A stretch of DNA of 64,000 nucleotides, from the NCBI RefSeq assembly GCF_003576345.1, contig NZ_QWGB01000005.1, positions 372,001-436,000 on the forward strand, in the 5' to 3' direction. Below are positions 1-9,050 of this stretch, piece by piece (positions within the stretch are counted from its first letter, which is position 1; the number at the start of each line of letters is the position of its first letter). The translations under genes and the position numbers were made by a program. The DNA is from Henriciella barbarensis (GTDB taxonomy: Bacteria > Pseudomonadota > Alphaproteobacteria > Caulobacterales > Hyphomonadaceae). A model generated the notes under the pieces. That model did no database searches, was not told the origin of the DNA, and was given only the letters and a program-made list of their open reading frames with translations.

Positions 1-1140
1 GCCGATGCAAAGCGACGCGACGCCCTTCTTCACATCGCGGTCTTCCATAGCTGCGAGGAGCGTGACGAGAATACGTGCGCCGGATGCACCGATCGGGTGA
101 CCCATGGCACACGCACCGCCGTTCACATTGACGATGTCGTGAGACAGCCCGAGTTCCTTCATTGCGATCATGGGAACAACGGCGAACGCCTCATTGATCT
201 CCCAGAGGCCGACATCGTCCTTGGACCAGCCAGCCTTCTCAAGCGCCTTCTTCATCGCCGGCACAGGGGCCGTGGTGAAGTATTGCGGCTCGTGGGCGTG
301 ACTCGATGAAGACACAATTTTCGCAATTGGCTTCAGGCCGCGCTTTTCGGCTTCGGATTGCTTCATCAGAACGAGCGCTGCCGCGCCGTCCGAAATGGCC
401 GACGCGTTTGCAGCAGTGACAGTGCCGTCCTTGTTAAAGGCCGGGCGCAGCGACGGGATCTTGTCCGGACGGGCTGTGCGGGGAAGCTCATCGGTGTCCA
501 CGGTTACGTCACCCTTGCGGGTTTTCATCGTGACCGGCGCAATCTCGCGTGTGAACTTGCCGCCCTCGGTCGCCTTCTGGGCGCGGGCGAGCGTTTCGAG
601 CGCATAGGCGTCCTGCTGCTCTCGCGTGAACTGGTATTCGCGCGCGATCATGTCGGCGAAGTTGCCCATTGGGCCACCCTCATAGGCGTCTTCGAGACCG
701 TCAGTCGCCATGTGGTCCTTCATGCCTGCTGCGCCGTATTTGTGGCCCTTGCGGAAGTCGACCAAGTGCGGGGCGTTGGTCATCGACTCCATGCCGCCGG
801 CGACGACGATATTCGCATTGCCTGCCGCGATTGCATTTGCGCCCATGACAGTCGCCTGGAGGCCGGAACCACACATCTTGTTAATCGTGGTGGCTTCGGT
901 GCCCTTGTCGAGGCCCGCCTTGATGGCTGCCTGACGCGCGGGGGCCTGCCCCTGACCGGCAGGCAGGCAGTTGCCCATGATGATTTCATTGACGTCGGTC
1001 TCGGAAAGCTTCGCTTCCTCAGACGCAGCCTTCACGACAATCGCGCCGAGCTCATTAGCGGACATGCCGGCAAGGTCGCCAAGCAGGCCGCCCATGGGCG
1101 TGCGAGACATACCTACGATTACTACGGGATCATCAGCCAT
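1..1140 (-). CDS. Acetyl-CoA acetyltransferase (thiolase), 3' end cut by window edge
   Basis: Thiolase-family enzyme that condenses two acetyl-CoA to acetoacetyl-CoA, or cleaves 3-ketoacyl-CoA, in the cytoplasm. Reading the minus strand from the ATG at 1140 gives 380 residues without a stop. The N-terminal SRTPMGG motif, the nucleophilic cysteine in NKMCGSGLQA (about residue 90), the NEAFA motif and the histidine in GGACAMGHPIGASGAR are all visible. The last codons in the window encode CIG, the beginning of the thiolase CxGGG box, so only about ten C-terminal residues lie outside. It is divergent from the MDR oxidoreductase at 1398, with 257 bp between them. The family is certain. Biosynthetic versus degradative role cannot be decided here. 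Confidence 0.95.
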   Translation of the reverse strand, partial: MADDPVVIVGMSRTPMGGLLGDLAGMSANELGAIVVKAASEEAKLSETDVNEIIMGNCLPAGQGQAPARQAAIKAGLDKGTEATTINKMCGSGLQATVMGANAIAAGNANIVVAGGMESMTNAPHLVDFRKGHKYGAAGMKDHMATDGLEDAYEGGPMGNFADMIAREYQFTREQQDAYALETLARAQKATEGGKFTREIAPVTMKTRKGDVTVDTDELPRTARPDKIPSLRPAFNKDGTVTAANASAISDGAAALVLMKQSEAEKRGLKPIAKIVSSSSHAHEPQYFTTAPVPAMKKALEKAGWSKDDVGLWEINEAFAVVPMIAMKELGLSHDIVNVNGGACAMGHPIGASGARILVTLLAAMEDRDVKKGVASLCIG

Positions 1141-1397
1141 GTTTTCCTCCGGGCTATTCTATCGTCTTTTGCGTGTGCGAAGAGATGCGCCTCACTCGAC
1201 GCAGCGTCAAGCCCCAATCCAGTTACAGCGGAGCCGCTTTGCGTGCAGTGCAGCATCACGCATTGGCCCGGAGACACCGGGTCTCGTTCGTGTTGCCGCG
1301 CTGGAATCTCCATTAGTTTTCGTCTTTTCCTTGCGTCCGGGTTCAGCTGCCTCCATGTCGGTGCGAACCAAAACAGGCCCGCAAGGAGGAACGCGAA

Positions 1398-2534
1398 ATG
1401 GCTTCAGAACTTCCAGACACATTCAAACAGCTCCGCACGCTCGTCACGGAGAGCGGAAAGCTGGAGCTTTCGCTCGCCGACGTGAATATGCCAACGCCGG
1501 GCGACACCGATATCGTCATCCGCGTCGAGGCGACACCGATCAACCCGTCAGATCTCGGCCTGCTGGTTGGGGCGGGCGATCTCTCAACGCTTCGCAATGA
1601 AGGCAGCAAGGACAATCCAAAGCTGGTTGCGGACATTTCGGGCGCTGGCATGCGTGCCATGCAGGCCCGCCTTGGCCAGTCCCTTGCTGTTGGCAATGAA
1701 GGCGCAGGTACAGTTGTGGCCGCTGGTTCGTCCGACGCAGCTCAGGCGCTGATGGGCAAGACAGTGACCGGCCTTGGCGGCGAGTTCTACGGTGAATACC
1801 GTATGCTGAACGTCGCGCAGGTGATGGAATTGCCGGAAGACGCATCGGCTCGTGACGGCGCGTCCTGCTTCGTCAATCCGCTGACGGCCCTCTCTTTCCC
1901 GGAAACCATGCGCATGGAAGGCCACAAGGCCCTTATCCATACCGCTGCCGCGTCGAACCTCGGCCAGATGCTGAACAAGATCTGTATCGCTGACAGCGTG
2001 CCGCTGGTGAACATTGTTCGCAAGCCTGAGCAGGAGCAGATCCTGCGCGAACTTGGCGCCAAGCATGTGGTAAACTCATCCAGCGAAACCTTCATGGACG
2101 ACCTGATCAAGGCAATTGCGGAAACGAAGGCGACGCTGGCCTTTGATGCCGTTGGTGGCGGCCCGCTTGCCGGCCAGCTCCTCACCGCGATGGAAGCGGC
2201 CGCCAATATCGGTGCCGAGTATAGCCGCTATGGTTCGGCTGATCCCAAGCACGTCTATATCTATGGGCGTCTCGACCTGTCGCCGACCATGATCCCGCCA
2301 GGTGTCGGCATGGCATGGAGCGCAGGCGGCTACCTGCTGACATACTTCCTGCAGAAAATCGGCGCCGAGGGCCGCGAGAAACTTCGCAAGCGCGTCATGG
2401 CGGAGCTGAAGACCACGTTCGCAAGCCACTATACGGATGAGATATCGCTGACAGAGGCGCTCGATCCGGAAACACTCCAGAACTATAATGCAAAGCGCAC
2501 AGGCGAAAAATTCCTGATCAATCCGACGCTTTAG
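1398..2534 (+). CDS. Zinc-independent MDR-family oxidoreductase
   Basis: A 378-residue medium-chain dehydrogenase/reductase of the quinone-oxidoreductase type, expected to use NAD(P)H. The N-terminal GroES-like domain contains PINPSDLG. The usual GHE zinc-ligand motif reads GNEGAGTV, so a catalytic zinc is unlikely. The Rossmann part carries HTAAASNLGQ (cofactor loop) followed by a NIVRKPEQ strand and the GAKHVVNSS segment typical of the family. An AAGGAGG-like ribosome site lies just before the ATG. The substrate is unknown; enoyl or quinone reduction are the usual family activities. It stands alone, divergent from the thiolase, and ends 5 bp from a convergent small gene. Confidence 0.88.
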   Translation: MASELPDTFKQLRTLVTESGKLELSLADVNMPTPGDTDIVIRVEATPINPSDLGLLVGAGDLSTLRNEGSKDNPKLVADISGAGMRAMQARLGQSLAVGNEGAGTVVAAGSSDAAQALMGKTVTGLGGEFYGEYRMLNVAQVMELPEDASARDGASCFVNPLTALSFPETMRMEGHKALIHTAAASNLGQMLNKICIADSVPLVNIVRKPEQEQILRELGAKHVVNSSSETFMDDLIKAIAETKATLAFDAVGGGPLAGQLLTAMEAAANIGAEYSRYGSADPKHVYIYGRLDLSPTMIPPGVGMAWSAGGYLLTYFLQKIGAEGREKLRKRVMAELKTTFASHYTDEISLTEALDPETLQNYNAKRTGEKFLINPTL

Positions 2535-2538
2535 GCGG

Positions 2539-2952
2539 TCAGTTTTCCGCCTGCGCCGCAGCAGCTGCGGCGCGGTTCTCTTCGGGCGTGCGTATGTGAA
2601 TGCGCACGCCCCCCAGAGCGGGACTCACTGCATCAAACGTGTCGCCTGACGTCATACCTTCCGGATAGGCGATGCAGGTTTCCGATGTTGCGAGGCTCGA
2701 CATGGCACAAAGTCGTGCGCCATCCAGCCGGTAGGTGCCTTCGAAAGCTGAACCACGCAACTCGCCAATAAAGGTACCATCCTCATTGTAATCGATGACC
2801 ATGGTATGGCCCTGCGTCGTCATCACGATGCCGTCCCGGACGACGAAATAAAGCGTGTCGATAGGTGGCGCAGCCTCGACTGGTGCCGTCTGTGCGTTTG
2901 CGGTTTGTGCTGCGAAAAGCGAGATAGCTGCGAAAGAAAAATATCGGCGCAA
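2539..2952 (-). CDS. Exported hypothetical protein, 137 aa
   Basis: No family recognised. I prefer the TTG at 2952 because AAGGGAA lies a few bases upstream and the protein then begins with a clean signal peptide (MRRYFSFAAISLF, cleavage after ANA). In-frame ATGs at 2991 and 3009 would add a non-signal-like leader. The mature part contains a VIDYNEDGTFIGELRGS-type beta segment, two cysteines (CAMSS, ETCIAY) and an Ala-rich acidic tail (RAAAAAAQAEN). It is probably a small periplasmic protein, perhaps a lipocalin-like or beta-sandwich fold, but that is only a guess. Confidence 0.7.
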   Translation of the reverse strand: MRRYFSFAAISLFAAQTANAQTAPVEAAPPIDTLYFVVRDGIVMTTQGHTMVIDYNEDGTFIGELRGSAFEGTYRLDGARLCAMSSLATSETCIAYPEGMTSGDTFDAVSPALGGVRIHIRTPEENRAAAAAAQAEN

Positions 2953-3033
2953 TTGAGCGTTCCCTTGGGAGTGATGCTTGAAGGCTAGCATGCAAACGTG
3001 CAAAACCAACCGCGATATGCGGGCGAGAAACCG

Positions 3034-3384
3034 TCAGGCAGCATCCAGTGCAATTGCCCTGTCGATGATGTCCAGCAACTCATCGTCAATGTCGTCCAGC
3101 TTTCGAACCTTCACATGCCGCAGCGCCTTACCGCTGCCTTCGATCCGGCCATAAAAGCCAGACTCGAGCTGGGCGCCTTGCCAGAATTGAAGGTTGCAGT
3201 GTTTTGAGTGTGCGACGATAGAAACGACCCGGTCGTGTCCCGTCCAGCATGGCGATCCGTATGCCATCGTCGCGATCAGTGTCGACCCGCGTTGCGGAAT
3301 GACATGTGAAAGCTCCAGCGCGATTGCCTGCACCGGCCCCGAAAGTTTATCGAAATAAGCGCTGACCGCCATTGGCAAAGGCAT
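3034..3384 (-). CDS. DUF1801 (YdhG-like) domain protein
   Basis: A 116-residue cytoplasmic protein resembling the DUF1801/YdhG fold. It has a first helix (SAYFDKL, PVQAIALELSHVI) and the typical core IATMAYGSPCW, SIVAHSKHCNLQFWQGAQL and YGRIEGSGKALRHVKVRKLDDID. The biochemical role of the family is unsettled. The open frame extends upstream to 3633, but that part overlaps the M13 peptidase gene and its terminator, so it is not coding. The ATG at 3384 has GGAGG five bases upstream. An in-frame ATG at 3396 is a weaker alternative. Confidence 0.8.
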   Translation of the reverse strand: MPLPMAVSAYFDKLSGPVQAIALELSHVIPQRGSTLIATMAYGSPCWTGHDRVVSIVAHSKHCNLQFWQGAQLESGFYGRIEGSGKALRHVKVRKLDDIDDELLDIIDRAIALDAA

Positions 3385-3507
3385 TCTACCCTCCATGCTC
3401 ACCCGGCCTGCCCCTAAGGCAAGAAGGCAACCTAGAAGCCAGACCTGAAGCGGATTGGAAAGAGAAACATTGCACACAGGATCAATTCGATCACAGTGAG
3501 AATGAAA

Positions 3508-3535
3508 GAAGGGCAGACCTTTCGGCCTGCCCTTC
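3508..3535 (-). terminator. Rho-independent terminator of the M13 peptidase gene
   Basis: A 12-bp stem with one mismatch (GAAGGGCAGACC / GGCCTGCCCTTC) around a TTTC loop. On the minus strand it is followed by TTTCATTCTC. It lies 28 bp beyond the stop codon of the peptidase gene. Confidence 0.8.
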
Positions 3536-3562
3536 GCGATTCGTAAGTTGGTCGCGCAGACG

Positions 3563-5746
3563 CTACCAGATGCGGATGCGCTCTTCTGGTGGCAGGTAGA
3601 GTTCATCGGTTTCTGCCACGTCGAACGCGTCATACCATTCGTCGAAATTACGGACGATACCGTTGACGCGATACTCTGGCGGGGAGTGCGGATCGGTCAG
3701 AAGCTGGTTGCGCTTTGCTTCGTCGCGATATTTCGCACGCCAGACCTGGGCCCACGCCATGAAGAAGCGCTGGTCGCCCGTATAACCGTCGATGACCGGA
3801 GCCTGCTCGTCTTCGCTGACAACACCATCGCCATTGGTATCGAGGCTGATCTGATAGGCGCGGTAAGCCAGTGACAGACCGCCGAGATCGCCGATATTTT
3901 CGCCAAGGGTCAGGCGGCCATTGACGCATGGGTCACCTTCACCGAGCGGGCAATACTGGTTGTACTGGGCAACCAGGGCCGATGTGAGTTCATCAAAGGC
4001 GCTACGGTCGCTCTCCGTCCACCAGTTCGCGAGAACGCCATCACCATTATACTTAGAGCCCTGGTCATCGAAGCCGTGGCCCATTTCGTGGCCGATCACA
4101 CCGCCGATTGCGCCGTAATTGACGGCAGGGTCCGCGCTGATGTTGAAGAATGGCGGCTGCAGGATCGCAGCCGGGAAGACGATCTCGTTATAGCCCGGAT
4201 TATAGTAGGCATTGACCGTCTGGGGCGTCATGAACCACTCATTGCGATCCGGCTCTTCGTTCAGACGTGAGAGGTTGTCTTCCATCTGCCAGACAGCCGC
4301 GTTCACAGCATTCTGGAAAGCATTGTCCGTGATCGCAAGCGTCTCATAGGTTTCGAACTCAACCGGATAGCCGATCTTCGGGTTGAACTTGTCGAGCTTC
4401 TCACGCGCACGCTCACGCGTCTCCTCGCCCATCCATTCAAGCTCTTCGAGGTTGGCGTGCATGGCTGTGCGCAGGTTGGCGACCAGCTCATCCATCCGCT
4501 CCTTGTTTTCAGCCGGGAAATGGCGGTCGACATAGACTTCGCCGATCGCTTCACCGAGTGTGCCTGAGACGGCAGATACGGCACGCTTCCAGCGCGGGCG
4601 CTGCTCTGGCTGACCGCTGAGAGTGGTGCCGTAAAAACCGAAGTTCGCGTCATCGATGTCCGATGGGAGGACAGACGAGAAGTTTGAGAGCATGTGGGCG
4701 GCGAGGTAGGCCTTCCATGTCTCGAGATCGGCGCTGTTGGCGAGCTCGAATGCCACCGGCATGCCGCCGCCGAGCTTGTCTACATCTTCCTGCGAGAGGC
4801 CCGCGGACGCGATTTCGTCTGCGGTCGGCGGGATTTCTGTCACGAGGAACTCTCCCTCACCGCTCACGCCCAGCGTCTGGAGCGCAGTCGCAAGCGGGAA
4901 ATCACCTGCAATCGCGATCAACTCGTCGCGGGTCACCTTGTTGTAGGTGATTTCCGGGTTACGGCTGACGGCACGGTCCCAGTCGGCCTGCGCCAGCTGG
5001 GTTTCCAGAGCCAGAACATCAGCTGCCTTCGCTGCGGCGTCCTCATAACCAGCTTTGCTAAGCAAGAAGGTCAGAAGCTCTTCGTACTTTGTGCGGATCT
5101 CAACCGTTTTCTCGTCATCCTTGAGATAGTATTCGCGGTCAGGAAGACCGAGGCCGCCCATGGACATCTGGAAGATGTAGTCATCCGGATTCTTGTCATC
5201 GACCCAGACGAAGCCATTGATCGGCGAAGAAAAACCCGGCGACATAAAGACGTTCGCCAGCGACTCGCGGCTGTCGATGGCTGCGATCTTGTCGAGGTAA
5301 GGCTGAGCTGGTGTCATGCCTGCCGCTTCGATGGCGTCCGTGGCCATATAGGCATTGTAGAATGCCGCGACCTTGCCTTCAGCCTGGTCAATTGGCGGCT
5401 CTTCAGCGGCGAGGTCTTCGATAATGAAGCGGGTCTGCTGCTCTGACTTCTCGCGCAGCAGGTCGAACGCGCCGTAACGGGTCTTGTCGGCTGGCAGCTC
5501 GAACTCATCGAACCAGTCGCCGCTGACATGCATGAAGAAATTGTCGCCGGGGCGAACCTCGGCATCCATCAGACCGGTATCGATGCCCCAGCGTCCCCAA
5601 TAGTCCGGCGAAGTCGTTTCGACGACGCGCTGCGAAGAAGCGGCAGTTTCGTTTGCTGGCGGGGTCGGTGCATCAGCAGTTTGTTCAGTTGTCGCACAAG
5701 CACCGAGAAGCGCCGCAGCTGCAACGCCAGACATCAGATATCTCAT
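3563..5746 (-). CDS. M13-family zinc metallopeptidase lipoprotein (PepO/neprilysin type)
   Basis: Gluzincin endopeptidase of 727 residues, the usual length for bacterial PepO-like M13 enzymes, acting on oligopeptides in the cell envelope. The N terminus is a lipoprotein signal (LLGACATT, lipid-modified Cys about residue 17). The zinc site HEMGH is at about residues 553-557 and continues GFDDQG. The third ligand is the Glu in GENIGD. The NAYYNPGYNEIVFPAAILQPPFF substrate-binding segment and the C-terminal YRVNGIVRNFDEWYDAFDV region are intact. It follows the RND efflux operon on the same strand but a hairpin separates them, so it probably has its own promoter. Confidence 0.96.
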   Translation of the reverse strand: MRYLMSGVAAAALLGACATTEQTADAPTPPANETAASSQRVVETTSPDYWGRWGIDTGLMDAEVRPGDNFFMHVSGDWFDEFELPADKTRYGAFDLLREKSEQQTRFIIEDLAAEEPPIDQAEGKVAAFYNAYMATDAIEAAGMTPAQPYLDKIAAIDSRESLANVFMSPGFSSPINGFVWVDDKNPDDYIFQMSMGGLGLPDREYYLKDDEKTVEIRTKYEELLTFLLSKAGYEDAAAKAADVLALETQLAQADWDRAVSRNPEITYNKVTRDELIAIAGDFPLATALQTLGVSGEGEFLVTEIPPTADEIASAGLSQEDVDKLGGGMPVAFELANSADLETWKAYLAAHMLSNFSSVLPSDIDDANFGFYGTTLSGQPEQRPRWKRAVSAVSGTLGEAIGEVYVDRHFPAENKERMDELVANLRTAMHANLEELEWMGEETRERAREKLDKFNPKIGYPVEFETYETLAITDNAFQNAVNAAVWQMEDNLSRLNEEPDRNEWFMTPQTVNAYYNPGYNEIVFPAAILQPPFFNISADPAVNYGAIGGVIGHEMGHGFDDQGSKYNGDGVLANWWTESDRSAFDELTSALVAQYNQYCPLGEGDPCVNGRLTLGENIGDLGGLSLAYRAYQISLDTNGDGVVSEDEQAPVIDGYTGDQRFFMAWAQVWRAKYRDEAKRNQLLTDPHSPPEYRVNGIVRNFDEWYDAFDVAETDELYLPPEERIRIW

Positions 5747-5780
5747 TTGAGGGATTCTCCATTCAATTTTGTTCTAGATA

Positions 5781-5822
5781 GCCCGGCAGATGGAGGTAAA
5801 TCTACCCCTCACCCTGCCGGGC
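5781..5822 (-). terminator. Hairpin between the RND operon and the peptidase gene
   Basis: Perfect 9-bp outer stem GCCCGGCAG / CTGCCGGGC with an inner GGTA-AATC-TACC hairpin. It begins 10 bp after the pump stop codon. There is no strong T-run on the minus strand, so it may be a weak terminator or an mRNA-stabilising structure. Confidence 0.5.
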
Positions 5823-5831
5823 CATGGAAAC

Positions 5832-8800
5832 TTATTCTGCAGGCTGGGGACGGGCACCGCGGCTCGTTCCGATCAGCTCTTCTTCGTCGATATTGGCTTC
5901 GCCTTCATAGGATTCCCCGATCTTGCGGTATGGGCGCCCGCCCCAGGTCCAGCGGAAAATCCGGCCCACTTCGCAACCAACCGCATAGAATGCAGGGACG
6001 AGCAGAAGCGAGACGAAAAGCGCGAACGCGACAGCCGATCCAAGCGAGACGACCATCGGTTTCAGGAACTGCGCCTGGACCGATTTCTGGGCGATCATCG
6101 GCAGGATACCGACGAAAGTGGTCACCGAGGTGAGAAGCACAGGACGGAAGCGCGAGACGCCAGCATCAACGATGGCCTGCAAGGCGCCTGCCCCTTCTTC
6201 TCGTCGCCGATTGATGTAGTCGACGAGTACGAGGTTATCATTGATGACCACGCCTGCTGCTGCCCCGATGCCGAACATGGAGAAAAGTGCCATCGGCGTG
6301 TTGAACCCCCAGTGCCCGAAGACGGCGCCGGCATAGCCGAAAGGAATGGCCAGCATCAGAAGTAACGGCTGGGAGTAGGACTGGAAGGCGATCGCCAGCA
6401 GGATGTACATCGACACAAAGGCGATGATGTAGAGCCTTGTAATATCCTGAACGAACTCCTGCTCGCTTTCGATATCGCCGACGGCGCCCCGTGTGACCGT
6501 CGGATACTTCTTCGCAAAGTCCGGCCAGAAATTCTGCTCCATATCGGCAAAGATCGTCGCCCGAGTGCTGTCGCCAACCAGGTCAGCGAAAACAGTCACT
6601 GAGCGCATGCGTTCACGGCGCTGGATGCGGTCGATACCTGGCGCGAAGGAAATCTCTGCAACCTGCTCCAGCGGGATCTCACGCCCGTCGCTAGTCCGGA
6701 TACGAAGATCGCGGAGGCTGTCGACAGATTCGCGGGTTTCCTTCGGATAGCGGACCATGACGCGAACATCGTCCCCGTCACGTGGAAGGCGCTGGGCTTC
6801 GATACCATAATAAGCCGCGCGAACCTGCGACGTCACATCACCCAGAGTGATCCCAAGTGAGGTCGCCCCAGGCTTCAGGTCGATCCTGATCTCCTGCGCA
6901 GCTGATGACAGGTTATCGCCAATATCAAAGGCCTGCTCATAGGTGGCGATTTGCGCTTTCACATCGTCAGCCGCCTGCCTCAGGACGTCGAGATCATCAT
7001 TGTTCAGCGCATAGCGGATGGAATTGTCCGCATTGTTGATCGTGAACTGGAAGTTCACTTCTTCAGCATCGGGCACTTCGCCGAAATTGGCGCGGATCTC
7101 GTCTGCGATCTCCTTTGTGGAGACGCCTTCCGGGCGGTCCTGTGGCGGGATCAGGCCGATCCATGACTGCACATTACCTTCAGTCGCCACGATAGAGATG
7201 TCGCGGATCATGTGATCGTCGCCAAGCTCGGGATAGCGCTCATCGAAAGTCAGGCGTGATTGCTCCACCGCCAGGCGCAACTGGTCACGGACCTGAAGCG
7301 AACGCGACTGCGGAGAGCCATCCGGCAAGTCGATACGCACCTGCACCAGGTCGTCTTCAATCTGCGGCATGAAGCGAAATGGCACGATGTTCGACTGGAC
7401 CAGCATGATCGCGATGACGAAAAGCGACGTAAAGATCGCAACAGTTACATACCGGAACTTCACGGCATATTCGAGCAGCGGCTTGTACACCCTGTTCGCG
7501 AAGGTGATCAGGCTGTCCGCGATGCTTTGCTGGACCGACATCAGACGCCCTACGGGGCCGCCGAACTTTTGCGGCTTCATATGGCTGAGGTGCGAGGGCA
7601 GAATGAACATCGACTCGATCAGCGAGAAAGCCAGCGCAGCCACGACAACATAGGTAATCTGGGCGGTGAACTGGCGTTCCGGGCCGGGGATGAAAGCCCA
7701 CGGCGCAAACATGATCATTGTCGTGAGAACCCCGAAAATAACCGGCTTCATAACAAGCTGCGTACCGACAGTTGCAGCCCCAAGCCCCTCTCGCCGACCA
7801 CTCTCGACCTCCTTGTGGATGTTCTCCCCCACAACGATGGCGTCGTCGACGACCACACCGATCACGAGGAGGACCGCAAAGAGCGAGAGGAAGTTAAGCG
7901 ATACGCCGAAGAGTGGCAGGATCATGATACCGCCAGCGAACGCCGTTCCGATACCAATCGTGACCCAGAACGCCACGATCGGGCGCAGGAACAGGATGAG
8001 GATGATAAGGACCAGCGCCATACCCTGAAGGGCCGCAGAGCTGATCGTGTCCATACGGCCTCTATAGACCTCGGACATATCGAACAGGAGATCGAGACGA
8101 AGTCCTTCAGGGAGGCCATCCTGACCGCGACCACTATTGGCGCGCTCGATAAAATCCTTGATGTTGTCGGAGTAGAGGACGATGTCCATTTTCTCTGGCT
8201 GGTTCACCATAATGAACGCAGTCGGTTCGCCATTATAGGTCGCGTCGAGTTCACCATCGACAAATCCATCGACCACATTTGCGACGTCGCGGATGCGGAT
8301 CGTGCCGAACTCCGCGCTCTGGCGAATGACGATATTCTCGAAATCCTCACGCGTGTCAGCAAGCTGGCGTGCCTGGATCGCAACCGTGCCAGTGTCCGTG
8401 CGCACAGTGCCGCCAGAGGAGTTGATGGACGAGCCACGAACTGCGTTCGCGACCTCTGAGAAAGTCATATTGTAGCGGCGAAGTGCGGCTTCAGAGACTT
8501 CGATGGACACTTCTTCGCCCAGCGTGCCTTGAACCTGCGCGAGCTCACCACCTTCGAGCAGCGCGATCCTGTCGCGCATCTCATCTGCATAATAGTCGAG
8601 CGTGCCGGGATCGACATTGCCGTGCAGCGCAAGACCCATGAACTGATTGTTCGCACTCCAGCGACTGACCTGCGGCGGGAAAGACGATTGCGGCAGGTTC
8701 GAAATCGTATCGACGCGGCGCTTCACTTCATCGACGAACTCATCGACATCGACGTCTAGCTCGGTCTGGAGGTTCACATAACCGACGCCTTCCCGGGCAA

Positions 8801-9050
8801 CACCCGTCAGGCGTTTGAGGCCGTCAATGTCAGCGACAACCTCTTCGAGGCGGACCACGATCTGGTCTTCGACGTCCTGAGGGGAGGCGCCAGGCCAGGC
8901 GATGGATACGCTCGCGCCGTTCCAGTCACCGGCCGGGAAGGCTTCCTTTTCGAGGCTGAGGAAGCCAAACGTCCCGCCGATAAAGGCGATGACCATGAGG
9001 AGGTTGGCAGCAATGCCATTTCTGGCCCACCAGGCGACGAGTCCACTCAT
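5832..9050 (-). CDS. RND efflux pump permease (AcrB/HAE1 superfamily)
   Basis: Inner-membrane proton-drug antiporter of 1072 residues, the transport subunit of a tripartite efflux complex. It has the N-terminal membrane helix (WWARNGIAANLLMVIAFIGG), the first porter domain, the GVVVDDAIVVGENI motif of TM4 carrying the paired aspartates for proton relay, and the second half with GAAAGVVINDNLVLVDYI. The short N-terminal tail and HKEVESG loop match divergent Gram-negative pumps better than E. coli AcrB. Its ATG overlaps the adaptor stop by 4 bp, indicating translational coupling. Substrate cannot be told from sequence: drugs, solvents or lipids are all possible. Confidence 0.95.
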   Translation of the reverse strand: MSGLVAWWARNGIAANLLMVIAFIGGTFGFLSLEKEAFPAGDWNGASVSIAWPGASPQDVEDQIVVRLEEVVADIDGLKRLTGVAREGVGYVNLQTELDVDVDEFVDEVKRRVDTISNLPQSSFPPQVSRWSANNQFMGLALHGNVDPGTLDYYADEMRDRIALLEGGELAQVQGTLGEEVSIEVSEAALRRYNMTFSEVANAVRGSSINSSGGTVRTDTGTVAIQARQLADTREDFENIVIRQSAEFGTIRIRDVANVVDGFVDGELDATYNGEPTAFIMVNQPEKMDIVLYSDNIKDFIERANSGRGQDGLPEGLRLDLLFDMSEVYRGRMDTISSAALQGMALVLIILILFLRPIVAFWVTIGIGTAFAGGIMILPLFGVSLNFLSLFAVLLVIGVVVDDAIVVGENIHKEVESGRREGLGAATVGTQLVMKPVIFGVLTTMIMFAPWAFIPGPERQFTAQITYVVVAALAFSLIESMFILPSHLSHMKPQKFGGPVGRLMSVQQSIADSLITFANRVYKPLLEYAVKFRYVTVAIFTSLFVIAIMLVQSNIVPFRFMPQIEDDLVQVRIDLPDGSPQSRSLQVRDQLRLAVEQSRLTFDERYPELGDDHMIRDISIVATEGNVQSWIGLIPPQDRPEGVSTKEIADEIRANFGEVPDAEEVNFQFTINNADNSIRYALNNDDLDVLRQAADDVKAQIATYEQAFDIGDNLSSAAQEIRIDLKPGATSLGITLGDVTSQVRAAYYGIEAQRLPRDGDDVRVMVRYPKETRESVDSLRDLRIRTSDGREIPLEQVAEISFAPGIDRIQRRERMRSVTVFADLVGDSTRATIFADMEQNFWPDFAKKYPTVTRGAVGDIESEQEFVQDITRLYIIAFVSMYILLAIAFQSYSQPLLLMLAIPFGYAGAVFGHWGFNTPMALFSMFGIGAAAGVVINDNLVLVDYINRRREEGAGALQAIVDAGVSRFRPVLLTSVTTFVGILPMIAQKSVQAQFLKPMVVSLGSAVAFALFVSLLLVPAFYAVGCEVGRIFRWTWGGRPYRKIGESYEGEANIDEEELIGTSRGARPQPAE

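Noticed and set aside
358-1485. A 375-residue open frame on the plus strand across the thiolase gene
   Set aside because: The minus strand holds an unmistakable thiolase. The plus frame is low-complexity and runs over the divergent promoter region.
7260-8459. A 399-residue open frame on the plus strand opposite the RND pump gene
   Set aside because: The composition is dominated by His, Arg and Asp, there is no family resemblance, and it lies entirely opposite a well-conserved pump gene. It reflects GC-rich codon bias.
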